Source of the DNA: Pegethrix bostrychoides GSE-TBD4-15B
GTDB lineage: Bacteria > Cyanobacteriota > Cyanobacteriia > Elainellales > Elainellaceae
Length of the DNA stretch: 33,277 bases
Reading direction: 5' to 3'
Assembly: GCA_019359155.1 (NCBI GenBank)
Contig: JAHHHV010000031.1
Span: 1-33,277, forward strand
The position numbers and the translations under genes are program-made. This document shows positions 1 to 8,875 of this stretch, piece after piece. How positions within the stretch are numbered: the first letter of the stretch is position 1; each line of letters opens with the position of its first letter. The notes under the pieces were generated by a model, which was given only the letters and a program-made list of their open reading frames with translations, did no database searches and was not told where the DNA came from.

Positions 1-237
1 CGGACTCTAGGTTTGAGTCCCAGTTTGACGGCTTGCTTGTGGCTGAGACTCAGTAGTCCCAGGCAACTCTGAACTTGACGCTGGCGACCGGCGGTGGTTT
101 GGGTGGCTTACCGTAATTCAGATAGCTCAATGATTGTGGTGCATACACCGCCTCGATCGGCTCAGGCGCTGACCTTTACAAAGATCACTCGCTCTGCTCC
201 GGCTCCGGTTTAAGCGAGCGGCTGGTGACTCCACCAC

Positions 238-262
238 GACCTGTCCTGTTTCGGGGCAGGTC
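238..262 (+). terminator. Hairpin just after the GNAT gene, possible terminator
   Basis: An inverted repeat of 11 + 3 + 11 nt has outer arms GACCTG and CAGGTC and a TTT loop. It lies 1 nt beyond the stop codon of the minus-strand GNAT gene. Read as plus-strand RNA all 11 positions pair, two of them as G-U. Read as minus-strand RNA the same two positions become C-A mismatches. The fold therefore fits a plus-strand transcript better. An unassigned open frame ends at 211-213 on the plus strand, but it has no recognisable product. Neither side carries a T-run, so terminator function is uncertain. I see no gene I can support in the first 237 bases. Confidence 0.35.
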
Positions 263-263
263 A

Positions 264-761
264 TCATTGGTCGATTTTGAAAAACACAATAGAATTTCCG
301 TCCACAATTTTTTCTCCTGTTTTCCTCATGCCGAGTCTTTCTGCTACTTTCTGCGACTCAAGGTTTGGCTGGTCACAGCTTGCTACAAGATACTCATAGC
401 CGAGTTCATCAAAACAATACTTGAGAATTTCGGCTGCGGCTTCGGTGGCATAGCCTTGCTTGAGTGCTTTGGGCAGCAAGGCATAGATGAGCTGGGGCTG
501 AGTCTCCTCAAAGAAATACCACAGCCCCACAAATCCAATAGCTTCGCTCTCACTTTTTGGCCTAATCAACCAAAGTCCGAATTTTTCTGTTACAAAGGAT
601 CTGCTACTTTGGTCAAGCATTTCTGCAACCTGCTCTAGAGAGAAAATCTGGTCGTCGCAGAGATATCTTCTGACATGCGAATCGATAAAGATGTGATGGA
701 GCGTATTGACTTCACTCTCTACAACTGGCGCTAGAGTGAGTCTTGGTGTTGTCAGTCGCAT
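264..761 (-). CDS. GNAT-family N-acetyltransferase (RimJ/RimL-like)
   Basis: This 165-residue protein begins MRLTTPRLTL, the usual opening of RimJ/RimL-type GNAT enzymes, which move an acetyl group from acetyl-CoA to an amine on a protein N-terminus or small molecule. The acetyl-CoA loop is recognisable as KQGYATEAA near residues 101-109, following the strand LIYALLP. A later NLESQKVAERLGM segment matches the family's conserved 'N..S..v.eklGm' helix. The length is normal for a single-domain cytosolic GNAT. Its start overlaps the end of the response-regulator gene by 10 nt, so it is probably the last, translationally coupled gene of the signalling operon. The substrate cannot be read from the sequence. 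Confidence 0.88.
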   Translation of the reverse strand: MRLTTPRLTLAPVVESEVNTLHHIFIDSHVRRYLCDDQIFSLEQVAEMLDQSSRSFVTEKFGLWLIRPKSESEAIGFVGLWYFFEETQPQLIYALLPKALKQGYATEAAAEILKYCFDELGYEYLVASCDQPNLESQKVAERLGMRKTGEKIVDGNSIVFFKIDQ

Positions 762-1558
762 GGGTGAGTACCTGTTTTTTCTAAAAGTATGCCTTCATAG
801 CAATTTATTTTTAGGCTGAGCTGAATTGAAACCGATCCCCAGAAAGTTGAACGATCCTGTCGGTAAAGCTCTAGGCTATAGTCACGGATGGGACAGCTTA
901 CCTGAAGCTCGGCGAAAAGTTGTTTGGCATCAAACTCAGAGCAGTATTCGGAGAAGTATCTTTTTTGAATAAGCTCCGTATCCGTTTGATGACCTAATAG
1001 CTGCATCAAGTGCTGATTTACAGCAAGCAGCAAGCCATCAGGCTGCATTTGAAAGATGCCAACTAGCTGGTTGTGGAAGAGCGCCTGGTAGTTTTCTTCA
1101 CGGCTGGTTAAATCCGCCTCTAGCTGCTGGCACTTCCGGCTAACCTGCTGCAACTGCTGCTGCAGCTGGCGAATCGTCAGGATGTTTTCCACTCTTGCCA
1201 GCACCTCTTCTTCGCTAAAGGGCTTGGTAATATAGTCGGCGGCTCCAACCGCAAAGGCTTTGACTTTATCGAGGACTTCATCGAGGGCGCTAATGAAAAT
1301 AACGGGAATGGCCTGGGTCTGCTCAATCGCCTTCAGATGCTGGCAGACTTCGTAGCCGTTCATATCTGGCATTTTAATGTCCAGCAGAATTAAATCTGGT
1401 GGATTGGCCTGAGCGGTTTTTAGCGCCATCTGCCCGTTGACGACTCGGCGGACTTCGTAGCCCTGATCGCTGAGCATGGCCGAGAGCAGTCGCAGGTTAT
1501 TGGGCGTATCATCTACGAGTAAGATATTTGCTTTGGTTAAGTTTGCGATACTGCTCAT
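752..1558 (-). CDS. Response regulator with REC, coiled-coil and PAS domains
   Basis: This 268-residue protein starts with a receiver domain (about residues 10-125). The acidic pocket is D16-D17, the phospho-acceptor is Asp60 in LLDIKMPD, the conserved Ser lies in FISAL and the Lys in TKPF. A glutamine-rich coiled coil follows (about 130-155), then a PAS-like fold (about 158-265, 'YQALFHNQLVGIFQMQPDG'). There is no DNA-binding, GGDEF or kinase output, so it probably relays phosphate or docks to another protein. The gene begins 12 nt after the hybrid kinase and runs into the GNAT gene, so the cognate kinase is most likely the 1308-residue protein. The Shine-Dalgarno sequence before the ATG is weak, which suggests coupling to kinase translation. 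Confidence 0.9.
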   Translation of the reverse strand: MSSIANLTKANILLVDDTPNNLRLLSAMLSDQGYEVRRVVNGQMALKTAQANPPDLILLDIKMPDMNGYEVCQHLKAIEQTQAIPVIFISALDEVLDKVKAFAVGAADYITKPFSEEEVLARVENILTIRQLQQQLQQVSRKCQQLEADLTSREENYQALFHNQLVGIFQMQPDGLLLAVNQHLMQLLGHQTDTELIQKRYFSEYCSEFDAKQLFAELQVSCPIRDYSLELYRQDRSTFWGSVSIQLSLKINCYEGILLEKTGTHPCD

Positions 1559-1570
1559 AACGATCTGAGA

Positions 1571-4500
1571 TTAGCGTTTAGTTAAATCTAAAATTTTGTC
1601 ACAGCGGAAGTTGTTGACCCAGTTGATGAGCGTGTTTTTCATCGCTGTATGCGAATCAGGAATTTTCTCAATCAAACTGATGATTTCTGGCTCGTCGGTG
1701 TAGAGGGCAGCTTGGTGCAGTTGGGCAATCCAATCGGCTGGCATCATAGCTAACATGTCAGTCGTGAGAGTGACTGGCGCACCAGAAATGAGCTGCTCTT
1801 CGTAGAGATAGCGCAGACCCAGATGTTCAGCCATTTTGTCAAAGATGATTGCCTCTTGAAACGGCTTGCGGACGAGATCGTCACAGCCTGCGGCGAGTAT
1901 TGTCTCCTGCTGCTCTTCAAAGGCGCTGGCGGTCAGGGCAATAATTTTAGTCGTCTCTGAGCCTGCGGCAGCGCGAATTTGGCGCGTGGCCTCGTAGCCA
2001 TCGATTCCCGGCATCCGCATATCCATCCAGATCAGGTGAGGCTGCCAGGTTTGCCATTTGGCAATGGCCTCCAGTCCAGTCGCAGCCGTGCGCGTCTCAA
2101 ACCCGGCAACGTTGAGCAACTGCACTAGCAGGTCGCGATTCTCTAGACGATCATCCACCACCAGAATTCGATAGCTGGGCTGATCTGGCGCGAGATGCAG
2201 GACTCGCTGAGTCGTCAGCGGCGGCAGCACAGGCTCAGCAACCTGTACGGGTAGATGAAACCTGAACGTAGAGCCTTGGGCGAAAACGCTCTCCACCCGG
2301 ATCTCGCCGCCCATCAGCCGCACAAACTGCCGACTGATCGCTAGCCCTAGCCCCGTGCCTTCGCTGAACTGTGCTCCGGCTAGGGTCTGCATAAAGGGTT
2401 GAAAGATCTGCCCTAGTTCCTCTGCGGCAATTCCGCAGCCTGTATCAGTGATCTCAAACTGTAAATGAATCATATCCATCTGGTATTCCTGCCATACTCG
2501 TAGGCTGACTCCCCCTGCCTCAGTAAACTTGACGGCATTGCCCAACAGATTGATTAAAACCTGACGCAGTTTGCCTTCATCGGTGATAATCGACTCTGGC
2601 AAATCGGTGGGAATGTCAAATTGCAGCGAGAGCTGCTTGGCCTGAGTGCGAGGCTGAAACAGGGCTTTGAGCGTTTGCAAAAGCTGATAGAGATCGCAAG
2701 GAGCCTGATTCAGCAAAATTCGTCCGGCTTCAATCTTGGACATTTCCAAAACGTCATTGATCAAGTTCAGCAAATGTTCGCCGCTGTGGTTGATCGTGGA
2801 TAGCGACTCTCGCTGTTTGGGAGTTAAGGCCGGATCGCGCTCCATCAGGTGGGCAAAGCCCAAGATAGCGTTGAGCGGAGTGCGTAGCTCATGACTCATG
2901 TTGGCTAAGAAGGCACTCTTGGCTCGGTTGGCCGCTTCAGCCGCCTCCTTGGCTAGCCGCAGGGAAGCTTCTGCCTGCTGACGCTCTAGCTCTGCTCCGG
3001 CGCGGGCCGCAAAGATTTTTAGAATGAGTTCCCGACCCGGATCATGCTCCATGGGCTGCTCGTCTAGGACGGCCAGATGCCCCAAAATTTGACCCGCTGA
3101 ATTGATCAGCGGTACGCCCAAATAGCTCTCAGCGACCACGCCTAGCTCACTCAAAGCGCTAGGAAAGGCGGCAGATAGCCCTTGGGGAAAGTAGCAGACT
3201 TGGCCTTTGAGCACTGAGCCGCAGGGACTCGCCTCGACGCTGTATTCAGAGTTTTCAGAAAAATCTTCAGCAAAATTCTCAGAAAAATCTTCGGCATCAG
3301 CTTTGCCCTGCCAGAAGGCAATGGTGCGGACTCGCGTCCTGGCGGCATCTACAGCTTCTGTGAGGCAGGCATAGCGTACCCGCAGCACTTTGGCCAGATA
3401 GCGAACGCAGGCGTGAAAGAATTCGTCGCCAGTTTGGGCAGCTGTGCCTTCGACAATGAGCCGCAGTGCCTGCTCGCGATGCTGTCGCTCAGTGATATCT
3501 TCGGCAATCATCACAATATGCGTAGCGTTGCCTTCAGCGTCAAATAGCGGCATCTTCCAGCCGCGAATCATAATCCGATCGGGTGCATCGCTCGTCCAAT
3601 GCTCAGGAAATTCTAGCAGCTTGCCGGCTTGTAGCGTTGCCAGATCCTCCTGACGGTGATAGTCAGCGCGGGCGTTTGAAATTAGCTCGTAGTCGTTGCG
3701 GCCAATCGCTTCAGCCACTGGAAACCCCAATACTTTTTCAGAATTCTGGTTAATGAGAACATAGCGGAAATCGTTTTTGACATCTTTAACGACAATTGCC
3801 AGCGGAATACTGCTGATAATGCTGTCTAAAAACTGCTGCGAGGTGCGTAGCTCTTCTTCTAGCCGCTTGCGCTCAGTGATGCTCACTCCAATCCCTAAAA
3901 CGCTGTTGACGCTGCTGCCGGGAAGCTGCAAGGGCTGCTTCTGCCACTGCAACCATTGATTCTGGTGGGTCAGCGTCGAAACTTGCTCTTCAGCAATGAA
4001 CAGCCCTTGCCCGGTTTCAATCACCTGCTGATTCTGCTCAACAAAGCCTTCAACGGCGGCTATATCGGGATGCAGATCGCGGTCAGATTTGCCGACTAGC
4101 TCCTCTACGCTGAGCTGGTAAAAATCGGCTGTGGCTTGGTTGGCAAGCAGGTAGCGACCTTCCCAGTCTTTGACAAAAATCAAGCTGGGATCCGTATCAA
4201 TCACGGTACGCAAAAACTGCTGCTGCTGCTGGAGCGTTTCCTCCGCCCGCAGCCGCTCGCCAATCTCACTTTGGAGCTGCTCGTTAGACTGCGTTAGGGC
4301 GGCAGTGCGTTGCTTCACCTGACTTTCCAAATCGGCATAGAGCAATCTGAGCTGCTCGATCATCTGGTTGAACACCCGCGCCAAGCTGCCAATTTCGTTT
4401 TCGCTCAACACCGGAGCCGTGGAGGTCAAATCGCCCGCTGCCACCTGCGCTGCCGTCTGGGTAATGGCCAAAATCGGGCGGGCAATCCGCCGGGTGCCAA

Positions 4501-5497
4501 AATAAACGCCAACAGCCAGCAGTCCTGCCAATCCCAAGCCGCTGGCAAACAGTGTTTGGGCGAGCTTGCGGGCAGGGGCAAAGGCTTCCTGCGTCGTCAT
4601 TTCGGCCAGCAGCGCCAGATCGTTTTTGTCCAGCCAACGATAGGCTCCTATCACCTCCACGCCACGATAGTTGTGATAGATGCCGCTGCCTTCCCGACCT
4701 CTGGCGGCCTGGGCAATGCCTTCGCTGCGGACGGCCTGCGCGTCGGTCGAATGGCCAGACTGGCTACTAGATTGGCTGCTAGATTGGCCGCTAGATTGGC
4801 CGCCTGAAACAAAAATATTGTAGAGTTCCAAATCGCTGCCGCTTTGATTGGGCAGCGTGTTGCCGACCAGATAGGTTTCGCCCGTATTGCCCAGCCCGGG
4901 ACGTTTGCGGATTACTTCATCGATGCGATCCAAATTGAGGTGTATAGCCAGTACGCCAATCTGCCGCTTTCCATCCAGCAGCGGGCTGGCAAAGGTCATT
5001 CTAGGGCGACCTGACAGCAGCGACAGGTAAAAGTTGGGATAAAACGGGTTGCCGTTTTCTGGCAGATAGCTGTACTGCACCAGCGATTCGTAGGTGTTTT
5101 GGCTGGGCTGGCGCGTTGAAGTTACCACTCTGCCGCCTTTGGTTAGCAGTAGGATTTCATCAATGCTGGAATGATTGTCGGCAATCGCCTTGAGGGCTGT
5201 CGTGAGCTGAGCGGCGGCAGATGGATCAGGCTGGGCTTGTAGCATCAGCGGAGCCAGCTCTATGACCTCTGGCATTCTAATCAGCGTATTGACTTCTTCT
5301 CGCTGATCTTCGATCCAGCGATTCAGCTCATCTTCTTTTAAGTCAGCGGTCAGGTCGAGCTGCTTAATAATCGAGTCCTCAAGCGCAGCTCTCGCCTGCC
5401 AAAAAGCCACAGAGCAAATGCTGCTGACTGTGACAAACGACAGGAGCAAAAAATAGCCAACTAGCTGCACAATCAGGCTGTTCTTCCAGAGTTTCAT
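1571..5497 (-). CDS. Membrane hybrid sensor histidine kinase (Cache-like sensor, HAMP, PAS x2, GAF, HisKA, HATPase, REC, C-terminal module)
   Basis: This 1308-residue membrane hybrid kinase has TM1 near residues 10-32, a periplasmic Cache-like sensor to about 310, TM2 at about 312-336 and HAMP at about 336-390. A coiled coil leads to PAS domains at about 425-545 and 550-670 and a GAF-like domain at about 685-835. HisKA has its phospho-His near 868 in NMSHELRTP. HATPase_c boxes are LRQVLINLLGNAVKF, DTGCGIA and GTGLGLA. A receiver domain near 1120-1235 has its Asp in WMDMRMPG (about 1157). The last 65 residues (WIAQLHQAAL...NNFRCDKILDL) recur at the end of the AAA-HisKA protein at 7052-8875. 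The gene lies 26 nt after a solute-binding lipoprotein and 12 nt before a response regulator. That order suggests the lipoprotein presents a ligand to the periplasmic domain. The ligand is unknown. Confidence 0.95.
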   Translation of the reverse strand: MKLWKNSLIVQLVGYFLLLSFVTVSSICSVAFWQARAALEDSIIKQLDLTADLKEDELNRWIEDQREEVNTLIRMPEVIELAPLMLQAQPDPSAAAQLTTALKAIADNHSSIDEILLLTKGGRVVTSTRQPSQNTYESLVQYSYLPENGNPFYPNFYLSLLSGRPRMTFASPLLDGKRQIGVLAIHLNLDRIDEVIRKRPGLGNTGETYLVGNTLPNQSGSDLELYNIFVSGGQSSGQSSSQSSSQSGHSTDAQAVRSEGIAQAARGREGSGIYHNYRGVEVIGAYRWLDKNDLALLAEMTTQEAFAPARKLAQTLFASGLGLAGLLAVGVYFGTRRIARPILAITQTAAQVAAGDLTSTAPVLSENEIGSLARVFNQMIEQLRLLYADLESQVKQRTAALTQSNEQLQSEIGERLRAEETLQQQQQFLRTVIDTDPSLIFVKDWEGRYLLANQATADFYQLSVEELVGKSDRDLHPDIAAVEGFVEQNQQVIETGQGLFIAEEQVSTLTHQNQWLQWQKQPLQLPGSSVNSVLGIGVSITERKRLEEELRTSQQFLDSIISSIPLAIVVKDVKNDFRYVLINQNSEKVLGFPVAEAIGRNDYELISNARADYHRQEDLATLQAGKLLEFPEHWTSDAPDRIMIRGWKMPLFDAEGNATHIVMIAEDITERQHREQALRLIVEGTAAQTGDEFFHACVRYLAKVLRVRYACLTEAVDAARTRVRTIAFWQGKADAEDFSENFAEDFSENSEYSVEASPCGSVLKGQVCYFPQGLSAAFPSALSELGVVAESYLGVPLINSAGQILGHLAVLDEQPMEHDPGRELILKIFAARAGAELERQQAEASLRLAKEAAEAANRAKSAFLANMSHELRTPLNAILGFAHLMERDPALTPKQRESLSTINHSGEHLLNLINDVLEMSKIEAGRILLNQAPCDLYQLLQTLKALFQPRTQAKQLSLQFDIPTDLPESIITDEGKLRQVLINLLGNAVKFTEAGGVSLRVWQEYQMDMIHLQFEITDTGCGIAAEELGQIFQPFMQTLAGAQFSEGTGLGLAISRQFVRLMGGEIRVESVFAQGSTFRFHLPVQVAEPVLPPLTTQRVLHLAPDQPSYRILVVDDRLENRDLLVQLLNVAGFETRTAATGLEAIAKWQTWQPHLIWMDMRMPGIDGYEATRQIRAAAGSETTKIIALTASAFEEQQETILAAGCDDLVRKPFQEAIIFDKMAEHLGLRYLYEEQLISGAPVTLTTDMLAMMPADWIAQLHQAALYTDEPEIISLIEKIPDSHTAMKNTLINWVNNFRCDKILDLTKR
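4758..4805 (-). repeat. 12-bp tandem repeat inside the kinase sensor domain
   Basis: Four consecutive 12-bp units of the form GATTGGCYGCTA (plus strand) differ at a few positions. In the kinase frame they encode a Gln/Ser-rich run, SSGQSSSQSSSQSG, near residues 232-246. The run sits in a surface-loop position of the periplasmic sensor, between the predicted Cache core and TM2. Because the unit is a multiple of three, copy-number change would keep the frame. Confidence 0.85.
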
Positions 5498-5523
5498 TGC
5501 AGTCCCAGGTGAATCAGGCTCCT

Positions 5524-6924
5524 TTACGCCCAGTCAGCAAAAATCTGTTGGATGCGAGCAATTGCGGCATCCACCGCTGCATCGACAGTTTGGCCTTCTA
5601 CCAGCGCAGCATGAATTGCCTCCCCCCAGACGTTTTCAGCCTGCACCTGCGAGTAAGCTGGATTCAAAACATTATAGAAGGCGCGATTGGGGCGCTGCGA
5701 AAACTGCCGTACCGCAGTCGCAATATGCGGGTCAGTAGAGTCACGCCAGAAAGGCTGCTTCAGCGCATCCGGCATGGCCGGGACTGAGCGACCCAGAGCC
5801 TCCTGCACGTAAGCGGAGAGCTGCTCTGGTTGAGTCAAATAGCTCAAAAAATCTTTGGCGGCTTCGTGGTTTCGACCAGCCTCAAACACCAGCGCCTGCT
5901 TGACAGAGATCAGGTAGTTCATGGGCGTGCCGTCTGGCTTGTTGGGAAATTCGCGCGTGGCAATTTGCTGGAAATACATCTGCGAGTCGTCCTGCTGAGA
6001 GGCCGGGATTGAGAGGCTGGGATTGACGGTCATCAGGCTATTGCGATTCAAAAAGTCTACGTTGTTATCTGGATCAACCCAGTTGATGGCATCGGAAGGC
6101 GCATCTTGGTCACGGTAAAAATGACAGAGCCATTCCATGGCCGTAATCACGGCTTGACGTACCTGTGGCTCTTGCAAACGCAGCTTGCCCTGCTGATCAA
6201 CGGGATGAATATTGTAGGCTTCTAAAATCTGCTCAAATAGAAAATAGGTATCGCTGGCTTTAGTGGAGAGCGGCAGTCCGAGTCCGTAGATATTTTTATA
6301 GCTGGTGCTAGTCTGGACTCGCCGCTGTGTCTGTCGCCAGAAGTTCCAGAATCCATCCCAGTCATTGGGTATATCAGCATCTTTTAAGCCTACCTGCGCC
6401 AAAATATCTCGCCAGTAATGCACATGCATCGCCTGCATTTCAATCGGCACACCGTAATATCCCTGCTTTTTATTTGTTTTGTTGTATAAATAAGCAGACT
6501 TTAGTGCGATTGGACTATATTTTTCTTCTACTGCTGCAACGACATCTGAGAGATCCACCAGCTTGCCGTCGCGCGCCCAGCGTGGCGCTAAGGTATAGTC
6601 CGCTCGGTGGGCAAACAAGATATCGGGCGGATTGCCGCTCTCTAGCGCAATTGTAGTTTGATTTAAAATATCATCAGAGCTAAAAAACGCAAGCTCCACG
6701 GGCGTTTGGCTCTGCTGCTTCCACGCATCGACCACCTGCTGCAACGCCTGATCCTCGGCTGGATAAAGCCCACGATTCCAGTAAATCCGCAGCGGTGAGC
6801 TGACCGGACTCGCTTCTGGAACCTGCTGATTGCAGGATATCAGCACCGCCAGCAGCAGCCCAAACAGTCCGGCTAGCAGTAGACGAGAGCCATGAAACCA
6901 GTGAACAAGACGGTTCTGAAGCAT
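5524..6924 (-). CDS. Extracellular solute-binding lipoprotein (family 1, sugar type)
   Basis: This 466-residue protein has a lipoprotein signal peptide: basic start, hydrophobic LLLAGLFGLLLAVL, then lipobox LISC with the lipidated Cys at 31. The rest matches family-1 solute-binding proteins of carbohydrate ABC importers. Features include the start of lobe 1 (LRIYWNRG...), the ligand-cleft segment 'ALESGNPPDILFAH', 'YGVPIEMQAMHVHYWRDIL' and the late 'AAKDFLSYLTQPEQ' helix. A GAGG Shine-Dalgarno lies 8 nt before the ATG. No permease or ATPase gene for an importer is present. Instead the next gene, 26 nt downstream, is the membrane hybrid kinase. I infer a ligand-sensing role at the outer face of the membrane. 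Use as an importer subunit with distant permeases is the alternative. Confidence 0.9.
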   Translation of the reverse strand: MLQNRLVHWFHGSRLLLAGLFGLLLAVLISCNQQVPEASPVSSPLRIYWNRGLYPAEDQALQQVVDAWKQQSQTPVELAFFSSDDILNQTTIALESGNPPDILFAHRADYTLAPRWARDGKLVDLSDVVAAVEEKYSPIALKSAYLYNKTNKKQGYYGVPIEMQAMHVHYWRDILAQVGLKDADIPNDWDGFWNFWRQTQRRVQTSTSYKNIYGLGLPLSTKASDTYFLFEQILEAYNIHPVDQQGKLRLQEPQVRQAVITAMEWLCHFYRDQDAPSDAINWVDPDNNVDFLNRNSLMTVNPSLSIPASQQDDSQMYFQQIATREFPNKPDGTPMNYLISVKQALVFEAGRNHEAAKDFLSYLTQPEQLSAYVQEALGRSVPAMPDALKQPFWRDSTDPHIATAVRQFSQRPNRAFYNVLNPAYSQVQAENVWGEAIHAALVEGQTVDAAVDAAIARIQQIFADWA

Positions 6925-7051
6925 AGAATAACCTCTACCTAGTGAACGACAGGAACTGATCGAAGCCGTAACTGTATCTCCAAACTATCCTCTTTTCATA
7001 GGTTTATGATTATGCACAGCATTATTTCTATGGCATTTATCTCTATCGCAC

Positions 7052-8875
7052 TTATTGAAGTTGCGATTGTAGCAACTGTGTCAGCTCTAGGATTTTGTCA
7101 CAGCGAAACTGATTGACCCATTCGCTCAGCACTGCCGCAGTCTGGCTTTCTGCTGCCGGAAGTTGAGCCAGTAAACCCAGAATTTGCTGCTCGTCTGTGC
7201 AGAGGGCAGCTTGATGCATCTGCTTAACCCAATCGAGATCCAGATGAACTAGCAGTTCTGGGGTCAGGTCTGTGGCTAATGCGCTAGGCAATGCAGTCGG
7301 CTCAGTCGGCTGATGAGCGGCTTTGGATAGCTCCAGCAAATGAGTGATCAGCGTTAGCAGATGATCGGCATTTTGGTGAATAATTCTCAGATGCTCTTGC
7401 TGAGTTGCCTGCAAGCTCAAATCACGCTCTAGCCGCTGCGTAAAGCCCAAGATGGCGTGCAGGGGCGTTCGCAGCTCGTGGCTAAGATGGGCAATCAGCA
7501 CCGCCGCGCTATGTGACTCCTGCTGAAACTCGCGCCAAGCTGCCGCCTGACTGCTGATTAAAAACTGGTAGTCTAGATCGCTCAGGCGATGCGTCATGGC
7601 CCAACGCTGCGCCTGCTGCAATGCCTCCCCCCGCAGCAGAGCAGCAGCATCACTGCGCTCAGAGTCCAGCCAGCGCTGTAAGGCTGCTGCATAGGGACGA
7701 CGTGCGGCTAGCTGTTGCTCCACCCAGTCTAAGTTAAAGACCTCCTGGTAAATCCGATTGGCCACCTGAAGCTTGCCTTGCCTCCGAGTCACCACCCCGC
7801 TCAGCAGCAGCGCCATCGCCGCCGCATCATTTGCCTCCACCACTGCCCCCTGCAAAACAGTTTGGTACAGCTCCAGCAAGCCCTGCGGCTCTTGCAGTAG
7901 TCGGTCGCGAATTGTTTTTAAATGTTCGGGCTGATCCTGAACTTCCCACTGGTCGATCAGATGCGAGCGCACCAGTCGCTCAATGGCCAGTATAGGCAGG
8001 CTGTAGTAGAAGTTGATTAAATGCGGGTTGGCGATCGGCAATTCCTGATCAAGCTGATAGCTCGTCTCCTCCAAGTCGCGATCTTGCTCATGCTCGCGTC
8101 CGCGCTCCGCCACGATTCGGCAAAGTTTTTGGGTCAAAAACGGCTGTCCGCCTGTCCAGTTGAGAATTTCTTTGAGTACAGTCTGAGGATGACTGACCGC
8201 ACCTTCGAGTCCGTCAATCAGCGGCTGCACTTCTGCTAGCTTGAAGCCCTGCAAATCAATTGCTCTGCCAATATTAAACGGCGTTAAGGCCGGATCGCGA
8301 ATCAGATCGCTGGGGGTCGCCACACCAAACAGCGCCCAGCCCAACCGCTCATAGGCCGGATTCTCAGCCCGCTGATTATAGCAGTAGCGGATCAACGCAA
8401 AGAAATCATCCACCGCAAAATCCAGACTCAGCACGCTGTCAATTTCATCCAAAAAAATAAACAGCCTTTCCCCTGAAACCTGCTTCAGCAAGCCTTCTAT
8501 GAACTGGCTCAGCCGCTGGATCAGCGAAAGCTCCGCAGAGTCGCCCCAGTTCACAAAGTCGAACTGGTCAAACAGATCAAAGCCTCGCACTACATCCACC
8601 ACAATGCCCGTATACCACTGCTCTGGCGTGATCGTTTTGCTGCCAATTCGTGCCAGGTCAATCGAAGCGCAGCGCATTCCCGCCTGCTGTAGTCGCTGCT
8701 TAGTGCGTAGCCGCAGACTTGACTTCCCCATCTGGCGCGAGTTGAATACATAGCAGAGTTCACCCTGAATCAAAGAATCGTATAGCTCAGCATCTGCCTG
8801 ACGTGCGACATAGCTGAGCGCATTCAGCTTGAGGCTACCTCCCACTTGATATTCGTATCCCGGCCTGAGCATCAT
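7052..8875 (-). CDS. AAA-like ATPase fused to an orphan HisKA domain and the kinase C-terminal module
   Basis: This 607-residue protein has an AAA-like (AAA_35) NTPase over about residues 5-330. It starts in the typical way, YEYQVGGSL, with Walker A NSRQMGKSS (K51) and Walker B LFIFLDEIDS. After a helical region comes a HisKA dimerisation/phospho-acceptor segment, AHLSHELRTPLHAILGF, with the His near 465. No HATPase_c or receiver follows. The chain goes straight to a C-terminal module (WVKQMHQAALCTDE...NQFRCDKILEL) nearly the same as the end of the 1308-residue kinase. The protein therefore cannot phosphorylate itself and is probably a phosphate acceptor or partner of that kinase. The start overlaps the stop of the upstream vMAP-AAA gene (ATGA) and is preceded by a GAGGAG ribosome site. 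Confidence 0.88.
   Translation of the reverse strand: MMLRPGYEYQVGGSLKLNALSYVARQADAELYDSLIQGELCYVFNSRQMGKSSLRLRTKQRLQQAGMRCASIDLARIGSKTITPEQWYTGIVVDVVRGFDLFDQFDFVNWGDSAELSLIQRLSQFIEGLLKQVSGERLFIFLDEIDSVLSLDFAVDDFFALIRYCYNQRAENPAYERLGWALFGVATPSDLIRDPALTPFNIGRAIDLQGFKLAEVQPLIDGLEGAVSHPQTVLKEILNWTGGQPFLTQKLCRIVAERGREHEQDRDLEETSYQLDQELPIANPHLINFYYSLPILAIERLVRSHLIDQWEVQDQPEHLKTIRDRLLQEPQGLLELYQTVLQGAVVEANDAAAMALLLSGVVTRRQGKLQVANRIYQEVFNLDWVEQQLAARRPYAAALQRWLDSERSDAAALLRGEALQQAQRWAMTHRLSDLDYQFLISSQAAAWREFQQESHSAAVLIAHLSHELRTPLHAILGFTQRLERDLSLQATQQEHLRIIHQNADHLLTLITHLLELSKAAHQPTEPTALPSALATDLTPELLVHLDLDWVKQMHQAALCTDEQQILGLLAQLPAAESQTAAVLSEWVNQFRCDKILELTQLLQSQLQ

Noticed and set aside
225-638. 137-codon plus-strand open frame
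   Set aside because: It is the antisense shadow of the GNAT gene, which has clear family motifs and operon context.
4284-4807. Open frames overlapping the hybrid kinase on both strands
   Set aside because: The kinase HAMP/TM region is unmistakable in its own frame; the others are low-complexity shadows.
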